A stretch of DNA of 64,000 nucleotides from Tumebacillus_A lipolyticus (GCF_042682745.1 NZ_JBHUIO010000011.1:62001-126000); one strand, 5' to 3'. Numbered from the stretch's first letter, positions 31,961 to 40,281 are shown. Notes: generated from the sequence alone by a model not told the origin. Translations and numbers: made by a program.

Positions 31961-33138
31961 TAAAATCCCTCCTCGAAATATTCATTTTTCCTTGAAGACC
32001 TTACTTGTTCATAGTAACGCATAAGAGAAACAGCGTCACCTTTTGATGCGTAGTAATCCATAAGAGATCTACATGCTATATTACGAATCCACCGACTCAT
32101 GTTTGTATCTTCACTCACAGAAATTGCAAACGACGGATTATCTTGTACGACCGAGTACATGATCTGAAACATGCCCATAAAATCGGGGTACTCACTGGCG
32201 AGAGTGGAGTTCGCCAAAATCACCTGGCTTGCTTTATCATTCTCATTAAGTTGCATCAGCACTTTAAGATAATCCTTGACAGCAAGTAGGTAAAAGTAAT
32301 CGATAGATTTTAAATTATCCATAGCAAGAGTCAGTTCTTCTTTTGCCTTCTGGTAGTTCCCCATCAAATACTCAAAATGAGCAACGTTTAGCTGTGCCTT
32401 TCCGATCTGACTTTTGCTTTTCGTTTGAGCAAAATAATCTAAAGCAATATATGCGTGCGTTTTTGCCTGTTCGAAGTTTCCCCTATGCTCATCCCATTTC
32501 ATTCGCGTGTAATGCACATAGCCCATCTTCTCAGGATCATCTGCAAAGACTTTCTCAACAATATTTAATGTATGTACGATATTTGTGTATTCCTTTCTGA
32601 TAGTGAACGATACCATCAGAAAGGAAGTAACGTGATAAAGCAATGTACTATCACCAAACGACTCATTTACTTTCTCCGCATATTCCATTGCAGTCAAGAA
32701 TGACTCGTGAGCAAGATCGTATTTTTGTAGGTAATATTGTGCGCGACCCAAATTTGCCCAACACATGCAACGCTCTGTAAAACCCAGCGCCACTTTCACA
32801 AGTTCACTCGCCAGTGTTTGGGCGCGAAGCATCGTCTCTTTCGTTCTTCGAGATGTGTTCAATAGAGAAATTAATTCTTCTTCCATTTTATAAGTATCAC
32901 GTTGGCGTATACGATCTTCATCAATCTTAAGTCCTCTTGAGATATTCTCTAGTAGCGTTATCGAAACAGGACGTTCCCCTAATAATGTGAGTCTAAATGT
33001 CTCTCGATTGACTCCTAATCGCTCCGCAAACGCACGAATTGAAAAAGCATCCCCTTTTTCTTGCATCAACTCGGAAATTCTTCTCCCCAAAGGTATCTTT
33101 CCAATTGTTACACTTGCTGTATGTTCAATCGTTGACAT
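31960..33138 (-). CDS. XRE-TPR peptide receptor regulator (RNPP/AimR-like)
   Basis: 392 residues. The N-terminal HTH is PLGRRISELMQEKGDAFSIRAFAERLGVNRETFRLTLLGERPVS (about 19-62). The rest is helical repeats with TPR character (CWANLGRAQYYLQKYDLAHESFLTAMEYAEK, LNVAHFEYLMGNYQKAKEELTLAM). The size, domain plan and overlapping peptide gene are those of cytosolic peptide receptors such as NprR, PlcR and phage AimR. ATG 33138 has GGAGGG 7 nt upstream. It is AT-rich relative to flanking genes. It diverges from a secreted protease gene, its most likely target. Confidence 0.85.
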   Translation of the reverse strand: MSTIEHTASVTIGKIPLGRRISELMQEKGDAFSIRAFAERLGVNRETFRLTLLGERPVSITLLENISRGLKIDEDRIRQRDTYKMEEELISLLNTSRRTKETMLRAQTLASELVKVALGFTERCMCWANLGRAQYYLQKYDLAHESFLTAMEYAEKVNESFGDSTLLYHVTSFLMVSFTIRKEYTNIVHTLNIVEKVFADDPEKMGYVHYTRMKWDEHRGNFEQAKTHAYIALDYFAQTKSKSQIGKAQLNVAHFEYLMGNYQKAKEELTLAMDNLKSIDYFYLLAVKDYLKVLMQLNENDKASQVILANSTLASEYPDFMGMFQIMYSVVQDNPSFAISVSEDTNMSRWIRNIACRSLMDYYASKGDAVSLMRYYEQVRSSRKNEYFEEGF

Positions 33139-33578
33139 ATTCGAACCCTCCGTGAACAATATCTAATCACCTTAAAAGATATATGAACTTTCTCCCTATT
33201 TCAATTATAACAACGATCATATAATAAGTATATATTTCTATTTGAAAATATGAGCATAACGCTCGATTTGTTCACATTTGTTTACCGATACCGTTCCCTC
33301 TTTCAGATGCGCGATTAGGTGAAGATGGCGAAGATCGGAATGAAATAGAGATGAGCTTCTGTGAGCTTAAAGGGAGTTGACGAAGGGATGACAGCCATAG
33401 GGAGAACGGGTGTCCAACTTCAATTGTGCAGGAAGGTGTATTAGGGGGATTCCACATAATGCGAAAGGTAAATAAGTGTAGTACAGCTATACAGAATTTT
33501 TACTTCCATAAACTAGTAGACTATCTATATTTTATATGATATTGTAAAACAAAAATTATAAATGGAGGGATTGGTCGA
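33139..33578. promoter_or_regulatory. Divergent intergenic region with protease promoter
   Basis: 440 bp between the receptor and the protease genes. On the plus strand TAGACT (33517-33522), 17 bp, TATTGT (33540-33545) forms a promoter with an expected start near 33552 and an A-rich leader. On the minus strand TTATAAT near 33205 could be the receptor -10. No convincing coding sequence is seen. Regulator binding sites are expected here but I could not identify one. Confidence 0.55.
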
Positions 33579-34178
33579 ATGATGACAAGCAAGCGCATGA
33601 AGAGTACCGTTGCTTTTGTGGTGGCTATTTCCTCTGTTGGAATTCTCGATGTTGCATATTCTGCATACTATAATCGAGATGCTTTTTTTTCGGGAAATGG
33701 TTTACCTGACGCAGCCATCGCTGAACTTGTGTACTGGGAATCGCAAGGAGTTTCTGACTTGGGTTACTCTGGGTTTTGCCTAGATGCTAGATGGGAGTTT
33801 GACAAAGTGGAAAATGCAGTAATAAATTTTCGGCGAGCAACATCTAACGAGATCAATAATTCAAAACTGCGGTTCTGGGCGGATGATTTCGGAGATACGT
33901 CTTGGTATGGACACATGACCCCTTACGATATATATGGAAATCCTTTAGTCAACGAAGGTACTGCTTGGAGTAAAACTGACGTTCAACTAAATGATGCTAA
34001 GATGGATAAACATAACTTTGTAGCTAATGAACGCAGAAAAGTAGTAGTTCACGAGTTAGGACATGTTTTGAGTATGAGACATCAACCTGAAGGTACAAGT
34101 TCTGTCATGCAAGATGATCGGAATACCTACTGGTATCTGTCTCCATTAGATGTTAGCAATCTTCAATACATGTACTAA
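33579..34178 (+). CDS. Secreted metzincin-type zinc protease
   Basis: 199 residues. The N-terminal signal peptide (about 1-29) ends near VAYSA. The zinc site HELGHVLSMRH (about 155-165) has the metzincin HExxHxxxxxH spacing, with Ser in place of the usual Gly at position 8. A Met-turn candidate SSVMQ follows 10 residues later, as in matrixins (M10). The protein should be exported and act as a small endopeptidase. GGAGGG precedes ATG 33579. The coding region is AT-rich. It lies next to a peptide-receptor gene and in tandem with a membrane-anchored protein. Confidence 0.85.
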   Translation: MMTSKRMKSTVAFVVAISSVGILDVAYSAYYNRDAFFSGNGLPDAAIAELVYWESQGVSDLGYSGFCLDARWEFDKVENAVINFRRATSNEINNSKLRFWADDFGDTSWYGHMTPYDIYGNPLVNEGTAWSKTDVQLNDAKMDKHNFVANERRKVVVHELGHVLSMRHQPEGTSSVMQDDRNTYWYLSPLDVSNLQYMY

Positions 34179-34193
34179 AAAGGAGGGTGGAAG

Positions 34194-34802
34194 ATGAAGA
34201 AAAGAGCATTGACCGCGACGGTTGCCGTACTGCTGATTGGTGGGATCACTATTTTCACCTTAATGAAGGAAGACCCTTATGCAAACATCGAAATCGCAAC
34301 ATCAAGTGCGATGTTTGAAAAGTTCCATAACATTGATGAGTTGGAAAAAGGGTCAGAACTCGTAGTGATAGGAAATTTTACAGGTGAAAGGGAATTGTTC
34401 CATCGTCCAGACAATTACGGAGGTCCAGGAATCACCCTATCCAAATCGACAGTTAATATCGAAAAAGTTCTAAAAGGGGAAGCGAAAGAAAAAGAAACGA
34501 TTCCAGTGTTTGAAGAGAGCTACATCAAGAACGATTATTATGTGAACACCGCAGACTACAAATGGATGAACAAGGATGGGAGGTATCTCTTATTCCTCGA
34601 ATGGAATACGAGAAAAGATACCTATATCATCGTTGGTATTTATCAAGGGAAATATGACTTGAAGCTGACAAAGAAAATAAAGCAACACGAATCCAGCAAA
34701 AAAGCATTTCTTGATTCGGAAGTTGAATTTTTGGGGCGTGACCATGAACTCGAACACTTCTACAAGCTCAAGGAAGAAGCGCTCAAGAAGTACAAATTGT
34801 AG
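34194..34802 (+). CDS. Membrane-anchored or secreted protein of unknown function
   Basis: 202 residues, 15 nt after the protease gene with GGAGGGTGG upstream. An N-terminal hydrophobic segment (about 4-24) serves as signal or anchor. The exported part contains ELVVIGNFTGERELF, VNIEKVLKGEAKEKETIPVFEE and GRYLLFLEW, a pattern shared by many exported Bacillales proteins of unknown role, and ends in a Lys-rich helix. There is no cysteine-type lipobox. It could be a propeptide-like inhibitor, chaperone or immunity partner of the protease, inferred only from the operon. Confidence 0.65.
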   Translation: MKKRALTATVAVLLIGGITIFTLMKEDPYANIEIATSSAMFEKFHNIDELEKGSELVVIGNFTGERELFHRPDNYGGPGITLSKSTVNIEKVLKGEAKEKETIPVFEESYIKNDYYVNTADYKWMNKDGRYLLFLEWNTRKDTYIIVGIYQGKYDLKLTKKIKQHESSKKAFLDSEVEFLGRDHELEHFYKLKEEALKKYKL

Positions 34803-34824
34803 CAAATCCAGATCCCCCAAAATA

Positions 34825-34859
34825 AAGGAAGTTGACGAGAACATTTGGTCAGCTTCCTT
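34825..34859 (+). terminator. Terminator after protease operon
   Basis: AAGGAAGTTGAC (34825-34836) pairs with GTCAGCTTCCTT (34848-34859) with G-U wobble, followed by AAAAC on this strand. It is weak by U-run but positioned directly after the stop. Confidence 0.55.
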
Positions 34860-34867
34860 AAAAACAG

Positions 34868-34895
34868 AAATGACCCTCAGATCTGAGGGTCATTT
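34868..34895 (-). terminator. Terminator after plsY
   Basis: A perfect 28-bp palindrome around AGATCT, with arms AAATGACCCTCAG and CTGAGGGTCATTT and T-rich flanks on both strands. Confidence 0.8.
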
Positions 34896-34927
34896 TTCCA
34901 TTCACGCGATTGTTCCGTTCCCTACAT

Positions 34928-35509
34928 CTACATCCAGGAAATCTTCCGCTCTGTGCCGGTGACGATGCGATTGATGTTCGACCGGTGTAGCCAGATGAGA
35001 AAGATGACGAGGATGAAGGTGACGAGGGAGAGCGTCGTATCGCCAAAAAGGATCGAATATGTATGGGCGATGATCCCCGCCACGATGGAGGAGAGGGAAA
35101 CGTACTTCGATAGATAAAGAGTGATCAAAAAGGCCGAAATCGCCACCACAAAACAGAGCGGGCTATAGAGGACCAGAACGCCAGCCGAAGTCGCCACCGC
35201 CTTGCCCCCACGAAATCCGGCAAAGATCGGAAAGCAGTGCCCCACCACCGCTGGCAGACCGGCTACCATCGGATTCAAATCGATCTGAAAAATGTACGGC
35301 AAACTTGCCGCCAAAGTGCCCTTGAGAGCATCAACAACCGTGACGATCAGCCCAGCTTTGCGTCCGAGCGTGCGAAATGTGTTCGTTCCTCCCAAATTGC
35401 CGCTGCCCAGAGTGCGAATATCAACACCGTAGCCGAGCTTGCCGACGATCAAACCGGTCGGAATCGAACCGAGGAGATAGCTGATGATCAGTACCCACAA
35501 AACTGACAT
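34928..35509 (-). CDS. plsY: Acyl-phosphate:glycerol-3-phosphate acyltransferase PlsY
   Basis: 193 residues with five to six membrane helices. Family motifs are present: LGSIPTGLIVGK, GSGNLGGTNTFRTLGRKAG, GHCFPIFAGFRGGKAVAT. It transfers the acyl group from acyl-phosphate to sn-glycerol-3-phosphate in the first step of phospholipid synthesis. ATG 35509 has AAAGGGG at 10 nt; the longer upstream frame overlaps the NlpC gene antisense and is not real. It marks the host-like side of the AT-rich island. Confidence 0.95.
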   Translation of the reverse strand: MSVLWVLIISYLLGSIPTGLIVGKLGYGVDIRTLGSGNLGGTNTFRTLGRKAGLIVTVVDALKGTLAASLPYIFQIDLNPMVAGLPAVVGHCFPIFAGFRGGKAVATSAGVLVLYSPLCFVVAISAFLITLYLSKYVSLSSIVAGIIAHTYSILFGDTTLSLVTFILVIFLIWLHRSNINRIVTGTERKISWM

Positions 35510-35582
35510 GATTCTTGTGCCCCTTTCATTCCCTTGCAGGCATGTCCAATCAAGGGACTGTTCCCACATATTGTAGCACAAA

Positions 35583-35614
35583 ACCGGCCGGGAAAGAACC
35601 GACCCGACCGGCCG
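35583..35614 (-). terminator. Terminator after NlpC/P60 gene
   Basis: ACCGGCCGGG and CCCGACCGGCCG form a GC-rich stem, followed on the minus strand by TTTTGTG. Confidence 0.75.
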
Positions 35615-35622
35615 CAGCAACA

Positions 35623-36498
35623 TCAACCTCCGATCCGCACCCCCGCCTGATACACGCCAGCCCAGTACGGGTTGGACAGAGCGGCCACGGCGATCCCTCG
35701 ATCCGCATCCGCATGAACGAACTGTCCGCCCCCGATGTAGATGCCAGCATGGGACATCGCCACACCTCCGATCGAAAAGAAGAGGAGGTCGCCAGGCTGC
35801 AGCTGCCCTTGGGCGACTTGCGCACCTGCGCTCGACTGCGCATAGGTGGTGCGAGGAAGCTCTACTCCTACCTGCCGATAAACGTATTGGATAAATCCGG
35901 AACAATCAAATCCTTGCGGTGAGACGCCTCCATACTGATAGGGAACCCCTTGATACTGCATCGCCACCGACACTGCTCTGCCGCCCAGCGGAGCGGTCGC
36001 GCCCGAATTGGGCTGCAAGGTTGGCGGCTGGTTGCTCGTTTTCTGCCCCGTCTGCTGTTGCGGTTTCGCTTCCCGATCTTGCGGCGATCCCGCAGCTGCT
36101 GACTCGGGTGCGGTCGGCAGTCTCATTCCACCGCGGCTGGCCAGGAGCGGTGGAACAGCTACCTGCTGACGCGCGTTCGTGTCGGCACTCCTTGTTACGA
36201 TGTCCAACTGTTCGAGTTTCAGCCTGCTGGCAACCCCCTGCGCCAGATCAGCGTTCACCTCCGGTATGAACTGCTGCCGGTGCAGTTCATACCGCTCCTG
36301 CCACAGCTCTTTCACGACCGTTCTCGACGCGAGATCGCTTCTCGCTCCCCCCTTGAGCGGCGATTTGCTCGCCCAGTCGAAGCGGGGTGACATCTGCAGA
36401 TCTGCCCGCTGCAGCCCGACGACCGTCGCCACGGCGTTCTGTTCCCACAGCATCGAAGAGAAAAGACCGATCAGCAAACTCTTCTTCCAATTGACCAT
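35623..36498 (-). CDS. NlpC/P60 peptidoglycan endopeptidase
   Basis: 291 residues. The hydrophobic N-terminus (KKSLLIGLFSSMLW) acts as signal or anchor. A variable Gln/Pro-rich linker (about 125-180) leads to the C-terminal NlpC/P60 domain with catalytic Cys in GFDCSGFIQY, His in MSHAGIYIG and the third polar residue His in FVHAD. It cleaves D-gamma-glutamyl-diaminopimelate bonds in the wall. ATG 36498 has AAAGGAGG upstream. The N-terminal region has no recognised wall-binding domain. Confidence 0.9.
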   Translation of the reverse strand: MVNWKKSLLIGLFSSMLWEQNAVATVVGLQRADLQMSPRFDWASKSPLKGGARSDLASRTVVKELWQERYELHRQQFIPEVNADLAQGVASRLKLEQLDIVTRSADTNARQQVAVPPLLASRGGMRLPTAPESAAAGSPQDREAKPQQQTGQKTSNQPPTLQPNSGATAPLGGRAVSVAMQYQGVPYQYGGVSPQGFDCSGFIQYVYRQVGVELPRTTYAQSSAGAQVAQGQLQPGDLLFFSIGGVAMSHAGIYIGGGQFVHADADRGIAVAALSNPYWAGVYQAGVRIGG

Positions 36499-36600
36499 TC
36501 TCGACCTCCTTTGAATCATTTAAGTTTGAACGCGATCGAAGCGTTCGTAACAGGATATTCGGTCGAACGAGCTGGACGGGCATCTTTTTTTCTGGACAAA

Positions 36601-36632
36601 AAAACGGCCCGGTCCACTCGACCGAGCCGTTT
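36601..36632 (-). terminator. Terminator after GNAT gene
   Basis: AAAACGGCCCGGTC and GACCGAGCCGTTT pair with one C-A mismatch; eight Ts follow on the minus strand. Confidence 0.88.
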
Positions 36633-36635
36633 CCA

Positions 36636-37079
36636 CTATGCATGATTGATTTCTGCACTGCTTAAAAGCTTTTGAAACGCGCTGGACGCACCGCCATCAT
36701 ACCCTTGCATCTGAAAAAAACGATGCGACTCCTGACGGTTGCTCATCAGCATGATCTTGGTCGCCCGCTGCTCGCGGGCAAGGTTTTCAACCTCTTGCAT
36801 CAAGCGACGACCGATACCGTTTCCTCGCCGTTCCTGATGAACGACCAGATTCTCCACCACCGCATACGGCAGGGTGCCAAACTTCAGGTCTGGACAGAAG
36901 TTCACAAAAACGGTGCCATCCACCTGTCCGTCCGCTTCATGCACGAGCAGAAAGTGGTGCGGGTCCTCGGCGACCGCCTCGATGCGCGAAGCGATCACGC
37001 GAACGGGCTGACCGGGGCAGAGCTCCTCGTAGAGCCTCTGGACGGCCGCCCTGTCTTCAGCTGTTGCTCCTCTGATCAA
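36636..37079 (-). CDS. GNAT family N-acetyltransferase
   Basis: 147 residues. The acetyl-CoA motif A is VENLVVHQERRGNGIGRRLMQEV with the R/QxxGxG/A loop, and motif B is MLMSNRQESHRFFQMQGY. The substrate is unknown. The start is TTG 37079 with GGGGAG 8 nt upstream. It lies 12 nt downstream of greA and is probably co-transcribed with it. Confidence 0.88.
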   Translation of the reverse strand: MIRGATAEDRAAVQRLYEELCPGQPVRVIASRIEAVAEDPHHFLLVHEADGQVDGTVFVNFCPDLKFGTLPYAVVENLVVHQERRGNGIGRRLMQEVENLAREQRATKIMLMSNRQESHRFFQMQGYDGGASSAFQKLLSSAEINHA

Positions 37080-37091
37080 ATGCGCTCTCCC

Positions 37092-37565
37092 CTAGACGAT
37101 CTCGACGATCTCAAATTCGATCTGACCGCCCGGCGTGTTCACGGTGATCTTATCGCCGACGGTGCGGCCGATCACAGCCGCTCCGATCGGAGATTCATTC
37201 GAAATCTTGCCATCGAACGGGTCCGATTCGGTGGATCCGACGATCGCATACGTTTCAAAGTCGCCATCCGGCAACTCTTTCAGCTTCACCGTCGAGCCGA
37301 GGGCCACCATCGATTTATCATCGTTGCCCGGCTCGATGATGCGAACGTTGCGCATCATCTTCTCAAGTTGCACGATGCGCGACTCGACGAACGCCTGCTC
37401 ATCTTTTGCCGCATCGTATTCGGCATTTTCGCTCAAGTCACCATAAGAAACTGCGATCTTGATCCGTTCCGCAACTTCTTTGCGTTTGGTGCTCTTCAAA
37501 AAATCAAGCTCTTCTTCTAATTTCTTGAGCCCTTCGCGGGTCAGAAATACTTCTTTCTCGCTCAT
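37092..37565 (-). CDS. greA: Transcription elongation factor GreA
   Basis: 157 residues. The N-terminal coiled coil has TREGLKKLEEELDFLK, SYGDLSENAEYDAAKDEQAFVESRI (acidic tip DLSENAEY) and the C-terminal domain has ESPIGAAVIGRTVGDKITVNTPGG. It stimulates RNA cleavage by backtracked RNA polymerase. The start has GGAGGAACGAA before ATG 37565. Confidence 0.97.
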   Translation of the reverse strand: MSEKEVFLTREGLKKLEEELDFLKSTKRKEVAERIKIAVSYGDLSENAEYDAAKDEQAFVESRIVQLEKMMRNVRIIEPGNDDKSMVALGSTVKLKELPDGDFETYAIVGSTESDPFDGKISNESPIGAAVIGRTVGDKITVNTPGGQIEFEIVEIV

Positions 37566-37750
37566 TTCGTTCCTCCTCTGGAAATTGATACTCCCAATAG
37601 AGTGTTACAGGAGACGATTCCTAATACATTATAGCCGCCACATCCCCGCAAGACAAACATTACCTGATCATCTTTGATCTGGCCGCATTCTGTAAGGGTC
37701 GATCGCCCACAGCTGTTCGCCCGGTGCGGTGTTCGACACCGGCAGCTTGC

Positions 37751-38242
37751 CTATTTCTCAAGCCCATGCCCCGCATAGACCGCGTCCCAATCGACCGGTC
37801 TCGCCATCCTGTTTTCGACCTTATCGATCGGTTGAAACCCATATTGCGCATACAGACCGTGCGCATCGTTCGTTCCCAGATTGAAGCTGGTGCCCTTTAG
37901 CTTGGGATGCTCGACAATGATGCCCATCATCCATTTGCTCAGCCCTCTGCCCCGATATTCGGGCAGGACGAGCACGTCCCCCAGCCAAGAAAATCGAACG
38001 AGGTCTGACACCACGCGGGCAAAGCCGACCTGCTTCGCTTGCCCCTCCCGCGGATCGCCTTCGTAGATTCCGTAGCAGAGCGTCGAATGCTCGATCGAAG
38101 CGCTGACCAGCTCCTTGCGAATCGCTTGTGCCCAATACGACTCATCGCGCAAAAATTGATAGATCATCTCGATGTCGAGATAGCTTTTCTCCGTGCTGAT
38201 CGTGAAACCATCATCTCGCGTCCACAGCGTTTGCTCGTCCAA
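37751..38242 (-). CDS. GNAT family N-acetyltransferase
   Basis: 163 residues from TTG 38242 with GAGAGGGTG 7 nt upstream. Acetyl-CoA binding is visible as LGDVLVLPEYRGRGLSKWMMGIIVEHP, followed by LGTNDAHGLYAQYGFQPI. The open frame upstream to 38395 is AT-rich, non-conserved and overlaps the promoter. The substrate is unknown. Confidence 0.87.
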   Translation of the reverse strand: MDEQTLWTRDDGFTISTEKSYLDIEMIYQFLRDESYWAQAIRKELVSASIEHSTLCYGIYEGDPREGQAKQVGFARVVSDLVRFSWLGDVLVLPEYRGRGLSKWMMGIIVEHPKLKGTSFNLGTNDAHGLYAQYGFQPIDKVENRMARPVDWDAVYAGHGLEK

Positions 38243-38564
38243 AGAAATGCACCCTCTCAAAGAGATTAGTATAAAAATACATAAAACAACATAAAAACAC
38301 ACTTCTTCATCGGTCGAATCGTTGCGTGGAACGATCGGATCGAAGGGAAGCAAGCGATTGTTGGGCATCGACTGCTCATAAGTTTCATCGGGCAAGGTCG
38401 CCTGCTCTCCATTTTCTCAGAATATTATAACGCTCGGAGTTTCGGGCGACAAACATTGTTTATATTCACGATTTTATCAGGTACAAGCAGTTAGATGCTT
38501 TGCTGATTGCAGATGCGAAATTTAATGACGTGGCAATCTATCAACGCTTTATTTGCTTTTTTAA

Positions 38565-38580
38565 TATAATGTTATATAAT
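38565..38580 (+). promoter_or_regulatory. Promoter region of the 34-residue peptide gene
   Basis: Two overlapping -10 candidates, TATAAT at 38565 and at 38575, lie 20-40 nt before the peptide start. TTGCTT at 38553 is 16 bp from the second; the first leaves more room for the Shine-Dalgarno. Confidence 0.5.
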
Positions 38581-38602
38581 TACAAAAAGGAGGTGGGTAA
38601 TC

Positions 38603-38707
38603 ATGAGAAAAGTGGTGAAAATTAACATGTCGAAAAACAAGGCTGTTGCAGCGATGCGCGGCAAAATCATTACAGACATCTATTTCGGCAATCCGGAAAG
38701 ATGCTAG
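38603..38707 (+). CDS. 34-residue peptide with C-terminal Cys (possible RiPP precursor)
   Basis: ATG 38603 is preceded by a near-perfect AAGGAGGTG. It encodes a Lys-rich, non-hydrophobic N-terminal half (MRKVVKINMSKNKAVAAM) and a C-terminal KIITDIYFGNPERC. There is no signal peptide. A perfect terminator follows 10 nt after the stop, then the gene for a 480-residue HExxH protein. A strongly translated short peptide, a terminator and an enzyme-like gene is the usual layout of ribosomal peptide precursors with maturation enzymes, but no family is recognised. Confidence 0.65.
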   Translation: MRKVVKINMSKNKAVAAMRGKIITDIYFGNPERC

Positions 38708-38717
38708 TACATCTTCG

Positions 38718-38744
38718 ATGGCACCCGCTCTGGGTGCCATTTTT
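38718..38744 (+). terminator. Terminator between peptide gene and HExxH gene
   Basis: ATGGCACCC (38718-38726) pairs perfectly with GGGTGCCAT (38732-38740), loop GCTCT, then TTTT. Partial readthrough would give much more peptide mRNA than enzyme mRNA. Confidence 0.88.
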
Positions 38745-38766
38745 AAAATAGAGGAGGTGCCTCCCC

Positions 38767-40209
38767 ATGCTAGATGAACGCCTGTTTGCCCGCTATCAAC
38801 TGTTAAGAGAGCGCGCTTCCGATCCTGACGCATGGATTGAGACGCGGGAAGGGTCCGACCTGTGGGTCGATGGTGTAAACGTTTTTCTGACAGTCGATTC
38901 GGATGATTTCCAAGCGGGACTGGAATTATATTACCAGACCGAAACGTTCGACTCAGACTCTGTGACCTCACTTCTGCAAGCGCTGCATCGCTTTTGTAGC
39001 CAGGCTGCCAAGCGAGGAGAGTTTGAGCTGTACCAAGCGTTATGCGTCGGCATGACCGCGCTGTCGCTCCATCCTGAGATCAACGGCCAGCTGTTCAACC
39101 TGCCTGCCCAAGTGACCAACCACAGCCTCGCGCTGCTGCTGAGCCCGACCTATCATACGATCTGGATTCACAGCTACAACGCTGGGATCGAGCTCGTGCT
39201 CGATCTCGAAAAAGAGGAATATCAGATCTTCCGACCTGAACATGGACGAATCTATCAAAAAGCGATGCGGCTGGAACAAGGGACTTTTCTCAAGTTTCCC
39301 TTCCATACTTACTTTCATGAGATCGCCCATATCCTGCTCTTTCATGACCTCTACCCGCGAGTGCTGGGCACGCCGGAAGAGGAGTGGAGCATCTGGGCAC
39401 ACCTCGAAGCGTCGATCTCCTGCTTGGAAGAGATCGTGCTCGCTGAGATCATGAGCATGCAGGAAGACCTCTCGATCTTGCTGGACGGCTATTCGATGAG
39501 CGCGATGTATCAGGAGTATGGGGACTATCGCTTCCAAGTGTTGCGCGGCCAATCGCCAGCCGGGGTGACCGGCCGCGATCTGGCACTCTATCGCAAGCGC
39601 TGGATTCAACAAGGTCAGGGGGAGGCTGCCGTCCCTGACAACAAGGTCAAGCGAGCGATCCTTGCAGCTCATCCGGTGGCGCAGGAAAGGGAGATCGAGA
39701 TCGCACGATCCTTTTCTGCCTACATCCAGAACCAACAGCAACACACGTTTTGGGGCCAGGCAGCAAGTCGGCGCAACCGAGTGTCCGCCTTCCGCGAGGT
39801 GATCGACCTGTTGCCATCCGACCCGTTTTGCCAGCAGAAATATGCGGAGTCGCTCGATCCAGATGCGTGGCGTTCGCCCGGCTCTGTCATCGCTGGGTCG
39901 CCGCCTGCGCTCTGCACGGCGACGAGACAGCGAAATCGCCAGATCTTCGAGTGGCGCGAACTGATCTGCCGCATCGCCGAACTGCGCGGATTTTTGCAAC
40001 AGGAGCACGCGGAGCAAGAAGCGCTCGATGCGCTGCTCGCAATCGCTCAGCGCTCCGCTTCCGCCTTGACAGGATCGGAGCCGGACGACCTGCACGAACT
40101 GCGCGATGCCGCCCTGCATTGTCTTGCCGCTGTCTCCAACCAACCGGTGCGCGAGCGAGCCGCCCGCCTGCTCCAAAACCAGTTCACGCACCTGCTCGAA
40201 CCGCATTGA
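38767..40209 (+). CDS. Unrecognised 480-residue HExxH protein
   Basis: There is no signal peptide or membrane segment, so the protein is cytosolic. The central motif FHEIAHILLFHDLYP (about residues 181-195) is a classic HExxH metal site. About 25 residues later comes WSIWAHLEASISCLEEIVLAEIM, which could supply a third ligand. Before it lies a predicted mixed alpha/beta domain (TYHTIWIHSYNAGIELVLDLEKEEYQIF). The C-terminal third (about 300-480) is helical. I do not recognise the family. HExxH proteins next to RiPP precursors include putative peptide-modification enzymes as well as proteases. GGAGGTG precedes ATG 38767. The base composition is host-like. Confidence 0.7.
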   Translation: MLDERLFARYQLLRERASDPDAWIETREGSDLWVDGVNVFLTVDSDDFQAGLELYYQTETFDSDSVTSLLQALHRFCSQAAKRGEFELYQALCVGMTALSLHPEINGQLFNLPAQVTNHSLALLLSPTYHTIWIHSYNAGIELVLDLEKEEYQIFRPEHGRIYQKAMRLEQGTFLKFPFHTYFHEIAHILLFHDLYPRVLGTPEEEWSIWAHLEASISCLEEIVLAEIMSMQEDLSILLDGYSMSAMYQEYGDYRFQVLRGQSPAGVTGRDLALYRKRWIQQGQGEAAVPDNKVKRAILAAHPVAQEREIEIARSFSAYIQNQQQHTFWGQAASRRNRVSAFREVIDLLPSDPFCQQKYAESLDPDAWRSPGSVIAGSPPALCTATRQRNRQIFEWRELICRIAELRGFLQQEHAEQEALDALLAIAQRSASALTGSEPDDLHELRDAALHCLAAVSNQPVRERAARLLQNQFTHLLEPH

Positions 40210-40253
40210 TCGAGCCCGTTCCTCCGCATGCGCCCAATTCGATCTAGGTGAGT

Positions 40254-40281
40254 GTCCTGTGCGTTTGCCCCTGCATACTGT
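40254..40281 (+). promoter_or_regulatory. Sigma-E-like sporulation promoter of cotJ
   Basis: GTCCTGT (40254-40260), 13 bp, CATACTGT (40274-40281) approximates the sigma-E -35/-10 consensus. The start would lie about 30 nt before the cotJA start codon. cotJ is sigma-E-controlled in Bacillus subtilis. Confidence 0.6.

Noticed and set aside
33459..33539. 26-codon frame (ATG 33459 with GGGGGAT) upstream of the protease gene
   Set aside because: It lies upstream of the best promoter for the protease operon and has no export signal or conserved feature; the 49-codon gene at 31811-31960 is a much better peptide candidate.
30110..34802. Interpretation as a prophage arbitrium locus
   Set aside because: Receptor and peptide resemble AimR-AimP in layout, but no integrase, structural or lysis genes are present and the neighbours are metabolic genes.
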